Below, in pieces: positions 25,847 to 34,637 of a stretch of 64,000 nt of DNA (positions are counted from its first letter, which is position 1; each line of letters begins with the position of its first letter). This DNA is from an uncultured Candidatus Melainabacteria bacterium (GTDB lineage: Bacteria > Cyanobacteriota > Vampirovibrionia > Gastranaerophilales > Gastranaerophilaceae). The translations under genes were made by a program, and so were the position numbers. The notes below the pieces were generated by a model. That model was not told the DNA's origin. It made no database searches and worked only from the letters and a program-made list of their open reading frames with translations. Location of the stretch: assembly GCA_934699705.1 (NCBI GenBank), contig CAKUXD010000006.1, forward strand, positions 1-64,000. Direction: 5' to 3'.

Positions 25847-25994
25847 AGTAAGTCCTTTCCTTAAATGTACTTTATATAAATTCATAATACCATATAAATT
25901 TTTTTAATAAACTATACAAATTGTTTTTATCATGTTAATATTTAATTAGTAATAGTTAAATTTTTGAAAATATATGCAATGTAGTTAACTTTTT

Positions 25995-26055
25995 AATATA
26001 TACAACTAAAAAGAAAATGGCTCGGTAGGTTATATGTGCCGAGATTGTGTATATT
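25995..26055 (+). promoter_or_regulatory. structured leader of rny
   Basis: AATATATACAA (25995-26005) pairs with TTGTGTATATT (26045-26055), 11 bp with one G-T pair. An inner hairpin, CTCGG (26021-26025) with CCGAG (26039-26043), sits on a 15-nt one-sided loop. It lies 33 nt before the rny start. RNase Y could act on its own leader; this is speculation. Confidence 0.45.
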
Positions 26056-26088
26056 TGTAAAAAATAGAAAGTAAAGGTATAGAGATTT

Positions 26089-27621
26089 ATGGACTCAGTT
26101 TTAGTCGTTGCGATTGTAGTAGTCGCAGTTCTAGCTGTTGTATTTACAGCAATTTTAGTTAATCAGCGTGCAAAATATAAAGCGTTACATGCTGAGGTCT
26201 TAAAAAAACAAGATGACTTAGCTCAAAAAGAACAGTTACTTGTTAAAGAAGCTATGATTAAGGCAAAAGATGCTTTACAAACTGAAAGAGAACAATTAAA
26301 TGAAGAAGAACGCGAAAGAAGACAGGAATTATCACGTCAAGAAGCAAAATTAGCTCAAAGAGAAGATGTTCTTGAAGATAAAATTCAAGATGCAACAGAA
26401 AAAGAATCTGCTGCTCAAAGAAAAATGGACGAATTATTAGAAAAAGAAGATTATCTCGCAGAATTAGTTCAAAAACAAACAACTGAATTAGAAAGAATTT
26501 CAGGCATGTCTGCAGAAGAAGCTAAAAATCAATTGTTAGAACAATTGAAAAATGATTTAGCTCAGGAACAATTGCAATTAATAAGAGAAAATGAAGCAAA
26601 AATTAAAGAAAAAGCGTTAGAACAATCTCAAGAAATTTTAACAACAACTATGCAAAGATGTGTTATGGATCAGGTTGTAGAAAGTACAGTTTCAGTTGTT
26701 TCGTTGCCAAGCGATGAAATGAAGGGGCGTATTATTGGTCGTGAAGGTCGTAATATTAGAACATTAGAAACACTTACTGGTGTTGATTTGATTATTGACG
26801 ATACTCCAGAGGCTGTTGTTCTATCAAGTTTTGACCCAGTTCGCAGAGAAGTTGCAAAACTTGCGTTAGAAAAACTTATTTCTGATGGTCGTATTCACCC
26901 TGTTAGAATTGAAGAAATGGTTAACAAGGCTCAAGAAGAAATCGAAAAGAAAATTCTTACTGAAGGTGAAAATGCCGCTTTAGATATGGGTATAATGGGC
27001 TTAAATAAAGAACTTTTAAAAACTTTGGGTCGTTTATATTACAGAACAAGTTATGGTCAAAATGTTTTGAAGCATTCGCTTGAAGTTGGTCATATTGCTG
27101 GCATGTTGGCTGCGGAATTAGGCGCAAATGTAAATGTTGCAAAGCGTGCAGGTCTATTGCACGATATCGGTAAGGCAGTTGATCAAACTCAAGAAGGTAC
27201 ACATATTCAATTAGGGGTTGAAATTGCTAACAAATATGGTGAAAAAATGGAAATTATTCACGCAATTGAAGCTCACCATAACGATGTTACTGCAAATACA
27301 ATTGAAGCTGTATTGGTTAAATTAGCAGATGCTATTTCTGCTGGCAGACCTGGTGCAAGACGTGATACTTTAGAAATTTATATTAAGCGTCTTCAAAAAA
27401 TTGAAGAAATTGTTAATAGCTTTAATGGTATTAAACAATCGTTTGCAGTTCAAGCTGGTCGTGAAGTTCGTGTAATTGTTGAAGCTGAACAGTTTGATGA
27501 TTTAGCTTCACAAAAACTTGCAAGAGATATTGCAAAACGTATTGAAGACGAACTAGATTACCCAGGACAAATCAGAGTTACAGTTGTAAGAGAATTTAGA
27601 ACAACTGAAATTGCAAAATAA
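26089..27621 (+). CDS. rny: ribonuclease Y
   Basis: Membrane-anchored endoribonuclease that starts mRNA decay. Order: N-terminal membrane helix (residues 4-25), a long charged coiled coil to about 195, a KH domain with GRIIGREGRNIRTLE, then an HD domain with LKHSLEVGHIAG and AGLLHDIGKAVD. The length of 510 residues is normal. It is followed 7 nt later by ymdB, the same pairing as in Bacillus subtilis. Confidence 0.97.
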   Translation: MDSVLVVAIVVVAVLAVVFTAILVNQRAKYKALHAEVLKKQDDLAQKEQLLVKEAMIKAKDALQTEREQLNEEERERRQELSRQEAKLAQREDVLEDKIQDATEKESAAQRKMDELLEKEDYLAELVQKQTTELERISGMSAEEAKNQLLEQLKNDLAQEQLQLIRENEAKIKEKALEQSQEILTTTMQRCVMDQVVESTVSVVSLPSDEMKGRIIGREGRNIRTLETLTGVDLIIDDTPEAVVLSSFDPVRREVAKLALEKLISDGRIHPVRIEEMVNKAQEEIEKKILTEGENAALDMGIMGLNKELLKTLGRLYYRTSYGQNVLKHSLEVGHIAGMLAAELGANVNVAKRAGLLHDIGKAVDQTQEGTHIQLGVEIANKYGEKMEIIHAIEAHHNDVTANTIEAVLVKLADAISAGRPGARRDTLEIYIKRLQKIEEIVNSFNGIKQSFAVQAGREVRVIVEAEQFDDLASQKLARDIAKRIEDELDYPGQIRVTVVREFRTTEIAK

Positions 27622-27628
27622 TTAATTT

Positions 27629-28465
27629 ATGACAGATAATATTTTAAAAATTTTATTTATTGGCGATGTAGTCGGTAGAATTGGCAGAAAAGCAGTTACC
27701 GACTACTTGGCTGAAAATAAATCAAAATATGACTTTGTTATTTTGAACGCCGAAAATGCTTCGCATGGATTTGGATTGACGCAAAAGAATTATAATCAAC
27801 TCTCAAATGCAGGTGTGGATTGCTTTACGTCGGGTAATCATATTTGGGATAAAAAAGAAATTTTTAATTATATTGATAATGCTGAAAAATTAGTTCGCCC
27901 TTTAAATTATCCAAATGGAGCTCGTGGAGAGGGGTATAGATTTTTTAATATCGGTGATAATAAAATATGCGTGATGAATTTTTTAGGCAGGGTATTTATG
28001 CAACCTGTTGATTCTCAGTGGCAGATTATGAAAGACAAAATTAATGAAATAAAAGACGTTACACCGAATATATTTATTGATTTTCATGCCGAGGCTACGG
28101 CTGAAAAAATTTGTTTTGGCAGATTTTGCGCAGATTTAGGGGTTAGTGCTTTTGTTGGTACTCATACACATGTTCAAACTGCTGATGAAAAAATTATAAA
28201 TGGAATGGCATATATTTCTGATGCGGGTTTTTGTGGGGCAGAAGATAGTGTTATTGGTATGGAATATTCGACCTCACTTACAAGAATGACAACTTGTTTG
28301 CCTGAACGATTTGAAGTTGCGCAGGATAATGTCGCTATTGTTAACGCAGTTGAAATTACCTTAGATGCTTTAACAGGTAAGGCAACTGATATAAAAAGAA
28401 TTAATGAAAAAATAATATATGAAAAAAAAGAAACGGAGGAAGATTTTGGGAATGAATCGTCCTGA
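27629..28465 (+). CDS. ymdB: YmdB-family metallophosphoesterase (2',3'-cAMP phosphodiesterase type)
   Basis: A calcineurin-like phosphoesterase of 278 residues. Metal ligands are visible in FIGDVVGRIGR, NAENASHG, SGNHIWDK, DFHAEATAEK and GTHTHVQTAD. In Bacillus the homologue hydrolyses 2',3'-cyclic nucleotides, products of RNA breakdown, and interacts functionally with RNase Y, which fits its place directly after rny. Confidence 0.93.
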   Translation: MTDNILKILFIGDVVGRIGRKAVTDYLAENKSKYDFVILNAENASHGFGLTQKNYNQLSNAGVDCFTSGNHIWDKKEIFNYIDNAEKLVRPLNYPNGARGEGYRFFNIGDNKICVMNFLGRVFMQPVDSQWQIMKDKINEIKDVTPNIFIDFHAEATAEKICFGRFCADLGVSAFVGTHTHVQTADEKIINGMAYISDAGFCGAEDSVIGMEYSTSLTRMTTCLPERFEVAQDNVAIVNAVEITLDALTGKATDIKRINEKIIYEKKETEEDFGNESS

Positions 28466-28480
28466 TTGGAGGTGTAAATC

Positions 28481-29338
28481 ATGAAAAAAGCTGATTTTCA
28501 CGTCCATACGAATTATTCAGATGGCGTATTTTCGCCTGAAAAAATTGTTGATACTGCAATTGATGCGGGTTTAGAAGCTATTGCTTTGACCGATCACGAT
28601 AATATTTTATCGTATGAAATTGCGCAAAACTATTTAAAAAATCTAGGAAAACAGGATAAACTTGAAATTATTCAAGGTGTTGAGGTTAATACTTTATACA
28701 AAAATTATGAAGTTCATATTCTAGGGTATTTTATGAATACTGAAAATGAAGATTTCAAAAAACTTTTAAAAATTCAACAACAAGCCAGAATTGATCAAGT
28801 AATGGAAATTATTGACCTTTTGGACAAAAAAGAAGGTATTAAAATTACTTTTGATATGATTAAATCGCAAGTTGCAGATGGAGGAAGTATTGGACGACCT
28901 CACATTGCGAAGGCGATAACTTCAGCAGGCGGAACGTCAAGTGTTATAGAGGCTTATAACAAATATATTAATGACAGTTCTCCTGTATATGTGCAAAGAA
29001 AAACAGTAACTCCGCACGATGCCGTTGAAGTTATTTATGATGCAGGTGGTATTCCAGTTATTGCTCATCCTCACGATATTGATATTGCAGAAACCTTGAT
29101 TAATGATTTAATGGCGTATGGCTTGAGAGGAATTGAGGCATATCATAGAAAACATTCTCCAGCTTTGGTTGAATATTTTTCTTCTATGGCTGAAAAATTA
29201 GGGTTAATCGTAACTGGTGGGTCAGATTTTCACGCGCCAAGTTTGGTTAATGGACAAATTATTCTGGGGAAACATTTTATTCCGGAATGGATTTATGATA
29301 AATTAATTCAAGAAAAAAAGCGTTTAGATTTAGCTTAA
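28481..29338 (+). CDS. PHP-domain phosphoesterase
   Basis: A 285-residue PHP protein of the RNase AM/nucleoside 3',5'-bisphosphate phosphatase type. It shows all PHP metal motifs: DFHVHTNYSDG, LTDHDN, GVEVN, IAHPHD and GGSDFHAP. GGAGG stands before the ATG. Placed after rny and ymdB, it may clear short RNA end products; this is inference from family and context. Confidence 0.88.
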   Translation: MKKADFHVHTNYSDGVFSPEKIVDTAIDAGLEAIALTDHDNILSYEIAQNYLKNLGKQDKLEIIQGVEVNTLYKNYEVHILGYFMNTENEDFKKLLKIQQQARIDQVMEIIDLLDKKEGIKITFDMIKSQVADGGSIGRPHIAKAITSAGGTSSVIEAYNKYINDSSPVYVQRKTVTPHDAVEVIYDAGGIPVIAHPHDIDIAETLINDLMAYGLRGIEAYHRKHSPALVEYFSSMAEKLGLIVTGGSDFHAPSLVNGQIILGKHFIPEWIYDKLIQEKKRLDLA

Positions 29339-29358
29339 AAAATAAAGGATATTGATAT

Positions 29359-30000
29359 ATGCAAAAAAATAAAGCCTTTACCTTAGTTGAAATTGTAGTT
29401 GTTATTGGATTAATCGTTTTGACTGCGATTATGGTTGTGCCAAATTTAATTGAAGATAATAAAAAATTGGATATTATTTCAAAATGGAAGCATTCATATC
29501 AAAATGTTGAATATGTTTTTCAGGCTTTAAACACGCAGGTTACTGATACTGATAAAATTGCTTTTAAGCAGGCGAAAAATAATGATGAAAAAGAAATATT
29601 ATTATATAATTTATTAAATCCTTATTTCAGAATGAAACAAGCTATTGATGTAAAATCTTATAAAACGCATTATCTTGATGGCTCGCCAGTAAAAGAAAAT
29701 GACGATTATTATATTACAAATTTACATGTTGCAAATTCGGGTAAAATCGTTGGCGTTAAATGGTTAAATGATAATTTTGATAATAATACTTTGCCATTTG
29801 CTATATTGTCAGTTGATTTGAATGGGGTAAATAAGCCTAACAAGTGGGGTTATGATATTTTTGCAGTAAATGTTTATAGTGATAGAGTTGAACCAATTGG
29901 CAAAACTGATGATGAATATTTAATGAAATCCGATTGTTCAAAAAAAGGTAAGGGTTTAACTTGTTCTTATTATTACTACATTTATGGCGGTAAATTATAA
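29359..30000 (+). CDS. prepilin-like protein
   Basis: A short leader, MQKNKA, is followed by FTLVEIVVVIGLIVLT and PNL, a classic class III signal cut before Phe. The 213-residue protein has the C-terminal motif DLNGVNKPNKWGYDIF, close to DIDGIKGP-GKDIF of the prepilin at the left edge, and a pair of Cys (SDCSKKGKGLTC). It is probably a minor pilin or pseudopilin. It follows the PHP gene by 20 nt, and its end overlaps convergent nth by 6 nt. Confidence 0.88.
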   Translation: MQKNKAFTLVEIVVVIGLIVLTAIMVVPNLIEDNKKLDIISKWKHSYQNVEYVFQALNTQVTDTDKIAFKQAKNNDEKEILLYNLLNPYFRMKQAIDVKSYKTHYLDGSPVKENDDYYITNLHVANSGKIVGVKWLNDNFDNNTLPFAILSVDLNGVNKPNKWGYDIFAVNVYSDRVEPIGKTDDEYLMKSDCSKKGKGLTCSYYYYIYGGKL

Positions 30001-30624
30001 TATTTTTTTGCAGTAAGCGTTTATTGGACAATTGTCGCAATTTGGTTTTTGCGGTTTGCATACATTTTGTCCATGCGTAACAATAAGTGTGTTAATATCA
30101 ATCCAGTATTTTTCTGGTAATTTTTTCCGCAAAGCAAATTCTGTTTCTTCAGGAGTTTTTGTTTTAACATATCCTAAGCGGTTGAAAATTCTGTGAACGT
30201 GAACATCTACGCAGATAGCAGGTTTGTTAAAACCTCTTGAAACAACCAAATTCGCGGTTTTTCGTCCAACACCATTAAATTTACATAGTTCTTCAATATC
30301 GCAAGGCACTTGTCCTTCGTAGTTTTCAACGAGTTCTTTTGAAAGTTGAATTATTTGTTTGGCTTTATTTGCATAAAATCCGACAGGGTAAATTGCTTTT
30401 TCTAAATCTTTTTCATCGATTTGAGCCATTTTTTCTGGCGTTTTTGCCAATTCTAACATTCTGAGTGTTGCAGGATAAGTTGTTTTATCATTTGTTCTAA
30501 GGCTTAAAATACAGGCAATTAAAACAAGATATGGACTTGTGAAGGTGTCCATTAAATTAACAAAATCACTTCTTTTTTGATTTGCTTGTTTTAATCTTTT
30601 TACAATCTCGTCGATATCGTTCAT
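29995..30624 (-). CDS. nth: endonuclease III
   Basis: Base excision DNA glycosylase/AP lyase for oxidised pyrimidines, 209 residues. It has the helix-hairpin-helix LCKFNGVGRKTANLV with the catalytic Lys, the Asp in CVDVHVHR, and a C-x6-C-x2-C-x5-C iron-sulfur cluster at the C terminus. It overlaps lpxK by 4 nt and ends the mla-lpxK operon. Confidence 0.97.
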   Translation of the reverse strand: MNDIDEIVKRLKQANQKRSDFVNLMDTFTSPYLVLIACILSLRTNDKTTYPATLRMLELAKTPEKMAQIDEKDLEKAIYPVGFYANKAKQIIQLSKELVENYEGQVPCDIEELCKFNGVGRKTANLVVSRGFNKPAICVDVHVHRIFNRLGYVKTKTPEETEFALRKKLPEKYWIDINTLIVTHGQNVCKPQKPNCDNCPINAYCKKIL

Positions 30625-31631
30625 TTTAGTAATTCTTCTATGTTTAAATCCAGTTTCAGTTTTAAAGCATAAATGTTATCCGCATTAAATTTTTCCAACT
30701 TTACGGCATCTTTTTCTGTTGTAACAATGGTTTCATCAACATCTGCGATGTCATCATAGGTATATTGGTGGTGGTCGTCAAATGTAATTGTGCCTAAAAT
30801 ATTATATTTTTCGTTCACAAAATCGTAAAACTGCTTAGGTTGACCGATTGCACACATTGCGACTACATCTGAGTGGAGTGGAAGTAATTCTGTTGTTTTA
30901 ATATTGTATGTAAAACTCGGTACTACATTGCAAATAGTCGTTTTTCGCTTATCAAAAAATAGAGATAGCATATCTTTTGGGATATCTTCTCCACTTTTGT
31001 TCATAATAACAAGTTTATCAGCGCGTTTTAAACCGTTTAAATTTTCTCTTAAAGGTCCAGCTGGTAAGTGTTTACCGTTACCAAAAATTTTTTCACTATC
31101 GACAAGTACAATATTTAAGTCGCGTTGAATTTTTCTATGCTGGAACGCATCATCAAGAATAATTACATCAGGGTGATAGCTTCGAATTATACTATTTGCA
31201 GCCTTAACTCGACTCGCACAGGTTACAACTGCAACTCCTTCTAAATTTTGCGCAAACCAAAAAGGTTCATCACCAACTTCTTCTGCAGTATGTAAAATTT
31301 GTCCGTTAAGCGCCACAACTCGAGGTTCTTTGTTTGATAATTTTCCGCCGTATCCGCGAGAAATTATTGCTACTTTTTTGTCTTGTTTTAAAAAATATTT
31401 TGCAATTTCTGCCACAACTGGAGTTTTTCCAACCCCGCCAGTAGTTAAATTGCCAACTGAAATTACGTAAGCATCAACTTTTACAGATTTTAAGAAATTA
31501 TTATCATATAAATAATTCCTAAACGCAGTTATTTTTTCATAAAAAAAGGCAAAAAACTCTAAAATTGGCAAAAGCAAACTTTTAGAATTTTTTGTATAAT
31601 GTATTTCTGTAATTTTTGTTTTTAAACTCAT
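30621..31631 (-). CDS. lpxK: tetraacyldisaccharide 4'-kinase
   Basis: Phosphorylates the lipid A precursor at the inner membrane. The protein has the P-loop GNLTTGGVGKTP, ISRGYGG, VGDEPFW and LDDAFQHRKI. At 336 residues it has normal length. Its presence implies lipid A and an outer membrane. It lies 2 nt after mlaD. Confidence 0.96.
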   Translation of the reverse strand: MSLKTKITEIHYTKNSKSLLLPILEFFAFFYEKITAFRNYLYDNNFLKSVKVDAYVISVGNLTTGGVGKTPVVAEIAKYFLKQDKKVAIISRGYGGKLSNKEPRVVALNGQILHTAEEVGDEPFWFAQNLEGVAVVTCASRVKAANSIIRSYHPDVIILDDAFQHRKIQRDLNIVLVDSEKIFGNGKHLPAGPLRENLNGLKRADKLVIMNKSGEDIPKDMLSLFFDKRKTTICNVVPSFTYNIKTTELLPLHSDVVAMCAIGQPKQFYDFVNEKYNILGTITFDDHHQYTYDDIADVDETIVTTEKDAVKLEKFNADNIYALKLKLDLNIEELLK

Positions 31632-31633
31632 AA

Positions 31634-32995
31634 TTAGAACATCAATCTAAATATTAAAAATCGTTTATTTAATTTATCAGTGAATTTTCTTAAATTTTTA
31701 GCTGAAACCGCGACATTATTTAAAGTATCTGTAAGTTCTTGTTTTTGGTCGCAGTTTAGATTGTTTACAACCTCTAAGGCTTTAGATAAATCAACCATTG
31801 CCTTGTTAACACTAGTCATAGTTTCAAAAACTTGCGATTTTAATTTTTGATCTTTTGTCATCATATTAACCGAATTACTGATTTCGTTTACGTTTGAAAC
31901 AATTGCATTCAAATCAGAGCCTAACTGTTTAGCGTCAGTATTATCCATTACTTTATTCAAATTGTTAGTAAATTTTGTAAGCGCTTCTGTGGCTTCAAAC
32001 ATTGTAGGTTTGAATTTTGGGTCGCCAACAACATTTTCAGTTAGTTTTGTAATAGTATTGAAATCTTTTGTGAATGACTCTAGCATTCTTATCATTTCGT
32101 TCAGGTCATTTTGAGAAGTTTCAATAAGTTTTTCTGCTTTAGCAATTGTCGTTGTTGCTTGTGCAGTTAATTCGTTTATATTTACAACCGATTGTTTTAA
32201 GTCAGCAATAACTTTATCTGAAAGCAACTCATTAACCTTCATATTTGTTTCAGTCAAGGATTCTGCTGCTTTGTATTGCAAATCCATAAAGTCAGAAATT
32301 CTCATAGGTTCAATGATTGTGTAAGGTGATTTTTGATGAGGATATGCGATTGCTTCATTATCAAGCGGTGTAATTCTCATTTTTTTTACGCCCTTATCTG
32401 TGATAAGTTCGCCCTTCATAAATTCAGGTAAAATAAGTCCTGGAAGATTTACAACGTAATCAATTCTGTATGCGTTTGAAGTTTTAATTTTTTCTTGCAT
32501 TTGTACAGGAATTACTTTTGTCGGTACTATACGAGTGTCTTTAATGTATCCTACGTCATAAAATTCATTATCTAATTTTATTTGAACGGGGTCATCTCTG
32601 AAAATCAAACTTGTTCCAACTGTCGGGATATAAAGAGTTCTTGTTTTTGGAGGTGTAATCTCAAGGAATTGTTCTCCGATAAGTCCTGATTGTTGGATTG
32701 AAATTGTTGACGCCTTAGGAATGGTGATATTTGGTTCAGTAATAACAAATTTCAATTTTACATAGCTTTTTTCACCATCAATAACTGGCGTAATTTCTTC
32801 AACTTGTCCAACACGAAGTCCCATCATTTGAACTCCTGAGCCAGCTCTCATGCCGTTTACATCTCTAAATTGAACTTCAATTCTTTCCGCAGAAGAAAAT
32901 GCGCGCCCTTTTACCCACAATACAGTAAAAATAAGTATTGTAAGAGCAATTAATGTTAATATTCCGACTTTAAATGATGATGATTTTAATTTCAT
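31634..32995 (-). CDS. mlaD: MCE/MlaD-family lipid transport substrate-binding protein
   Basis: Membrane-anchored periplasmic protein: one N-terminal helix (about 8-28), then an MCE domain with VQFRDVNGMRAGSGVQMMGLRVG and SGLIGEQFLEI. The remainder (about 230-440) is helical and likely coiled. At 453 residues it is much longer than the MlaD of E. coli (about 180), similar to long MCE proteins of cyanobacteria. It works with MlaF and MlaE to move phospholipids between the membranes. Confidence 0.92.
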   Translation of the reverse strand: MKLKSSSFKVGILTLIALTILIFTVLWVKGRAFSSAERIEVQFRDVNGMRAGSGVQMMGLRVGQVEEITPVIDGEKSYVKLKFVITEPNITIPKASTISIQQSGLIGEQFLEITPPKTRTLYIPTVGTSLIFRDDPVQIKLDNEFYDVGYIKDTRIVPTKVIPVQMQEKIKTSNAYRIDYVVNLPGLILPEFMKGELITDKGVKKMRITPLDNEAIAYPHQKSPYTIIEPMRISDFMDLQYKAAESLTETNMKVNELLSDKVIADLKQSVVNINELTAQATTTIAKAEKLIETSQNDLNEMIRMLESFTKDFNTITKLTENVVGDPKFKPTMFEATEALTKFTNNLNKVMDNTDAKQLGSDLNAIVSNVNEISNSVNMMTKDQKLKSQVFETMTSVNKAMVDLSKALEVVNNLNCDQKQELTDTLNNVAVSAKNLRKFTDKLNKRFLIFRLMF

Positions 32996-33029
32996 GTTTA
33001 CTTACCTTGTTTTTATTATATCAAAAAAA

Positions 33030-33749
33030 TTATTCTGTTAACATTTTCATTGGACCTTTTAAAGATGCCTCAATAAATTGTTTTGTATATTCATTAGAAC
33101 CTTTGCACATATCTTCTGGAGTGCCTTTGTAAACGCATTTTCCGTCATAGAGCATTATAACTTTATCCGCTGTTCTGGTGATAGTTGACATTTGGTGCGT
33201 TACAACGATTGAAGATGCGTGAGTTTCTTCTTTCAATCTTACGATATAATCTTCGATTAGAGTTGAAGAAATCGGGTCTAAGCCAGCGGTTGGCTCGTCG
33301 TAAAGGATAGTTTGAGGATTTGTAACAATTGCTCGAGCAAAACTTACACGTTTTTGCATACCGCCAGAAAGTTCAGATGGGAATTTATCTTCGATTCCGT
33401 TTAACCCTACGAGTTTAAGTTTTTCTTCAACGATGCGTTTTAAATCTTTTTCTGAGTATTTTTTTCTTAAATCTTTTCTTTCGCGGAGTGCAAAAATGAT
33501 ATTGTCGAAAACGTTTAAGGAATCAAATAGGGCTGAATATTGAAATACCATTGCAATATCGCCATCAGAGGTTTCAATTTTTCCACTATCTGCTTCAAGT
33601 AATCCGCAAATAATTTTTAAAATTGTACTTTTACCTGACCCTGAAAACCCTACAATTGCAAGAGTTTCCCCGTCTTTAACTTCAAAAGAAATATCGTTTA
33701 AGACGGTTTTGTCATCAAATTTTTTTATTAAATTTTCAACTTTTATCAT
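33030..33749 (-). CDS. mlaF: Mla-type ABC transporter ATP-binding protein
   Basis: ABC ATPase of 239 residues with Walker A VGFSGSGKST, the signature LSGGMQKRV, Walker B LYDEPTAGLDP and the switch His in VVTHQM. The GLDPISS segment and LSGGMQ are typical of MlaF. It sits between mlaE and mlaD. Confidence 0.95.
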   Translation of the reverse strand: MIKVENLIKKFDDKTVLNDISFEVKDGETLAIVGFSGSGKSTILKIICGLLEADSGKIETSDGDIAMVFQYSALFDSLNVFDNIIFALRERKDLRKKYSEKDLKRIVEEKLKLVGLNGIEDKFPSELSGGMQKRVSFARAIVTNPQTILYDEPTAGLDPISSTLIEDYIVRLKEETHASSIVVTHQMSTITRTADKVIMLYDGKCVYKGTPEDMCKGSNEYTKQFIEASLKGPMKMLTE

Positions 33750-33761
33750 AATAATTAATCC

Positions 33762-34571
33762 TTAAAAGAAAAATGCGATTGAGAAAATTAAATCCCAAAT
33801 AACTATTGCGATGAACGACCAAACAACGGCTTTTGTTGTAGCTATACCAACGCCTTTAGCTCCACCTTTTGCGATATATCCGCAAGTGCAACTAATAAGA
33901 GCAATTGTGCAACCATAAACGAAGGCTTTTGCAATTGCAACTTTTATGTCGTATATAAATAATCCAGACCAGACAGAAGAAAAATAAGCGCGGTAACTTA
34001 ATTCTGCGGTCAAATTTGAAGCAAGACCTCCGCCGAGAATTCCAAAAGTTGACGCTACTATTAAAACTGGTGGCATCATTAAAGTTCCAGCGATAATTCT
34101 TGGTACGAACAGATATTTTATAGGGTCAACACCAAGAACTTTTATAGCATCAATTTGTTCTGTAACTCGCATAGTCGCAATTTCAGAGGCTAAAGACGAG
34201 CCAATCATTGAAATTATTGCAAAACCTGACATGATAATACCTGTTTCACGAACGGTTAAAAGTGCAACCATCATTCCAACGTAGTTTCCACCGCCCTGCT
34301 TAACCATTTCTCCTGCAACCTGCATAGCAACGATTATTGAGGTCATACTAACAATTGAAATAGTTATCGGTAAAGAACTTACACCAAATCTTGAGGATTG
34401 TTCAATAACATCTTTCCAATTGATTTGTCCAAAAAGAATACATTTTAAGGCGTGCAACCCCTGAATAGCAATTTCGCCAAGAGTTGTAAAAAAGTCGTTT
34501 AATTCGTCTGCGAATATTTGAAATAATTGATATGTCGCAGAATTTTTGAATAAGTCCCTAATCTGTTCCAT
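33762..34571 (-). CDS. mlaE: Mla-type ABC transporter permease
   Basis: MlaE/Ycf63 permease of 269 residues. It has five or so membrane segments and the family core LLTVRETGIIMSGFAIISMI, GSSLASEIATMRVTEQIDAI and PRIIAGTLMMPP. It is the first gene of mlaE-mlaF-mlaD-lpxK-nth. Confidence 0.95.
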   Translation of the reverse strand: MEQIRDLFKNSATYQLFQIFADELNDFFTTLGEIAIQGLHALKCILFGQINWKDVIEQSSRFGVSSLPITISIVSMTSIIVAMQVAGEMVKQGGGNYVGMMVALLTVRETGIIMSGFAIISMIGSSLASEIATMRVTEQIDAIKVLGVDPIKYLFVPRIIAGTLMMPPVLIVASTFGILGGGLASNLTAELSYRAYFSSVWSGLFIYDIKVAIAKAFVYGCTIALISCTCGYIAKGGAKGVGIATTKAVVWSFIAIVIWDLIFSIAFFF

Positions 34572-34637
34572 TACTGTTATTATAATACAGAAATGAAAAA
34601 TTGGGAATAGTGAGTCTTTTTTTGTGAGTTTTTAAGA

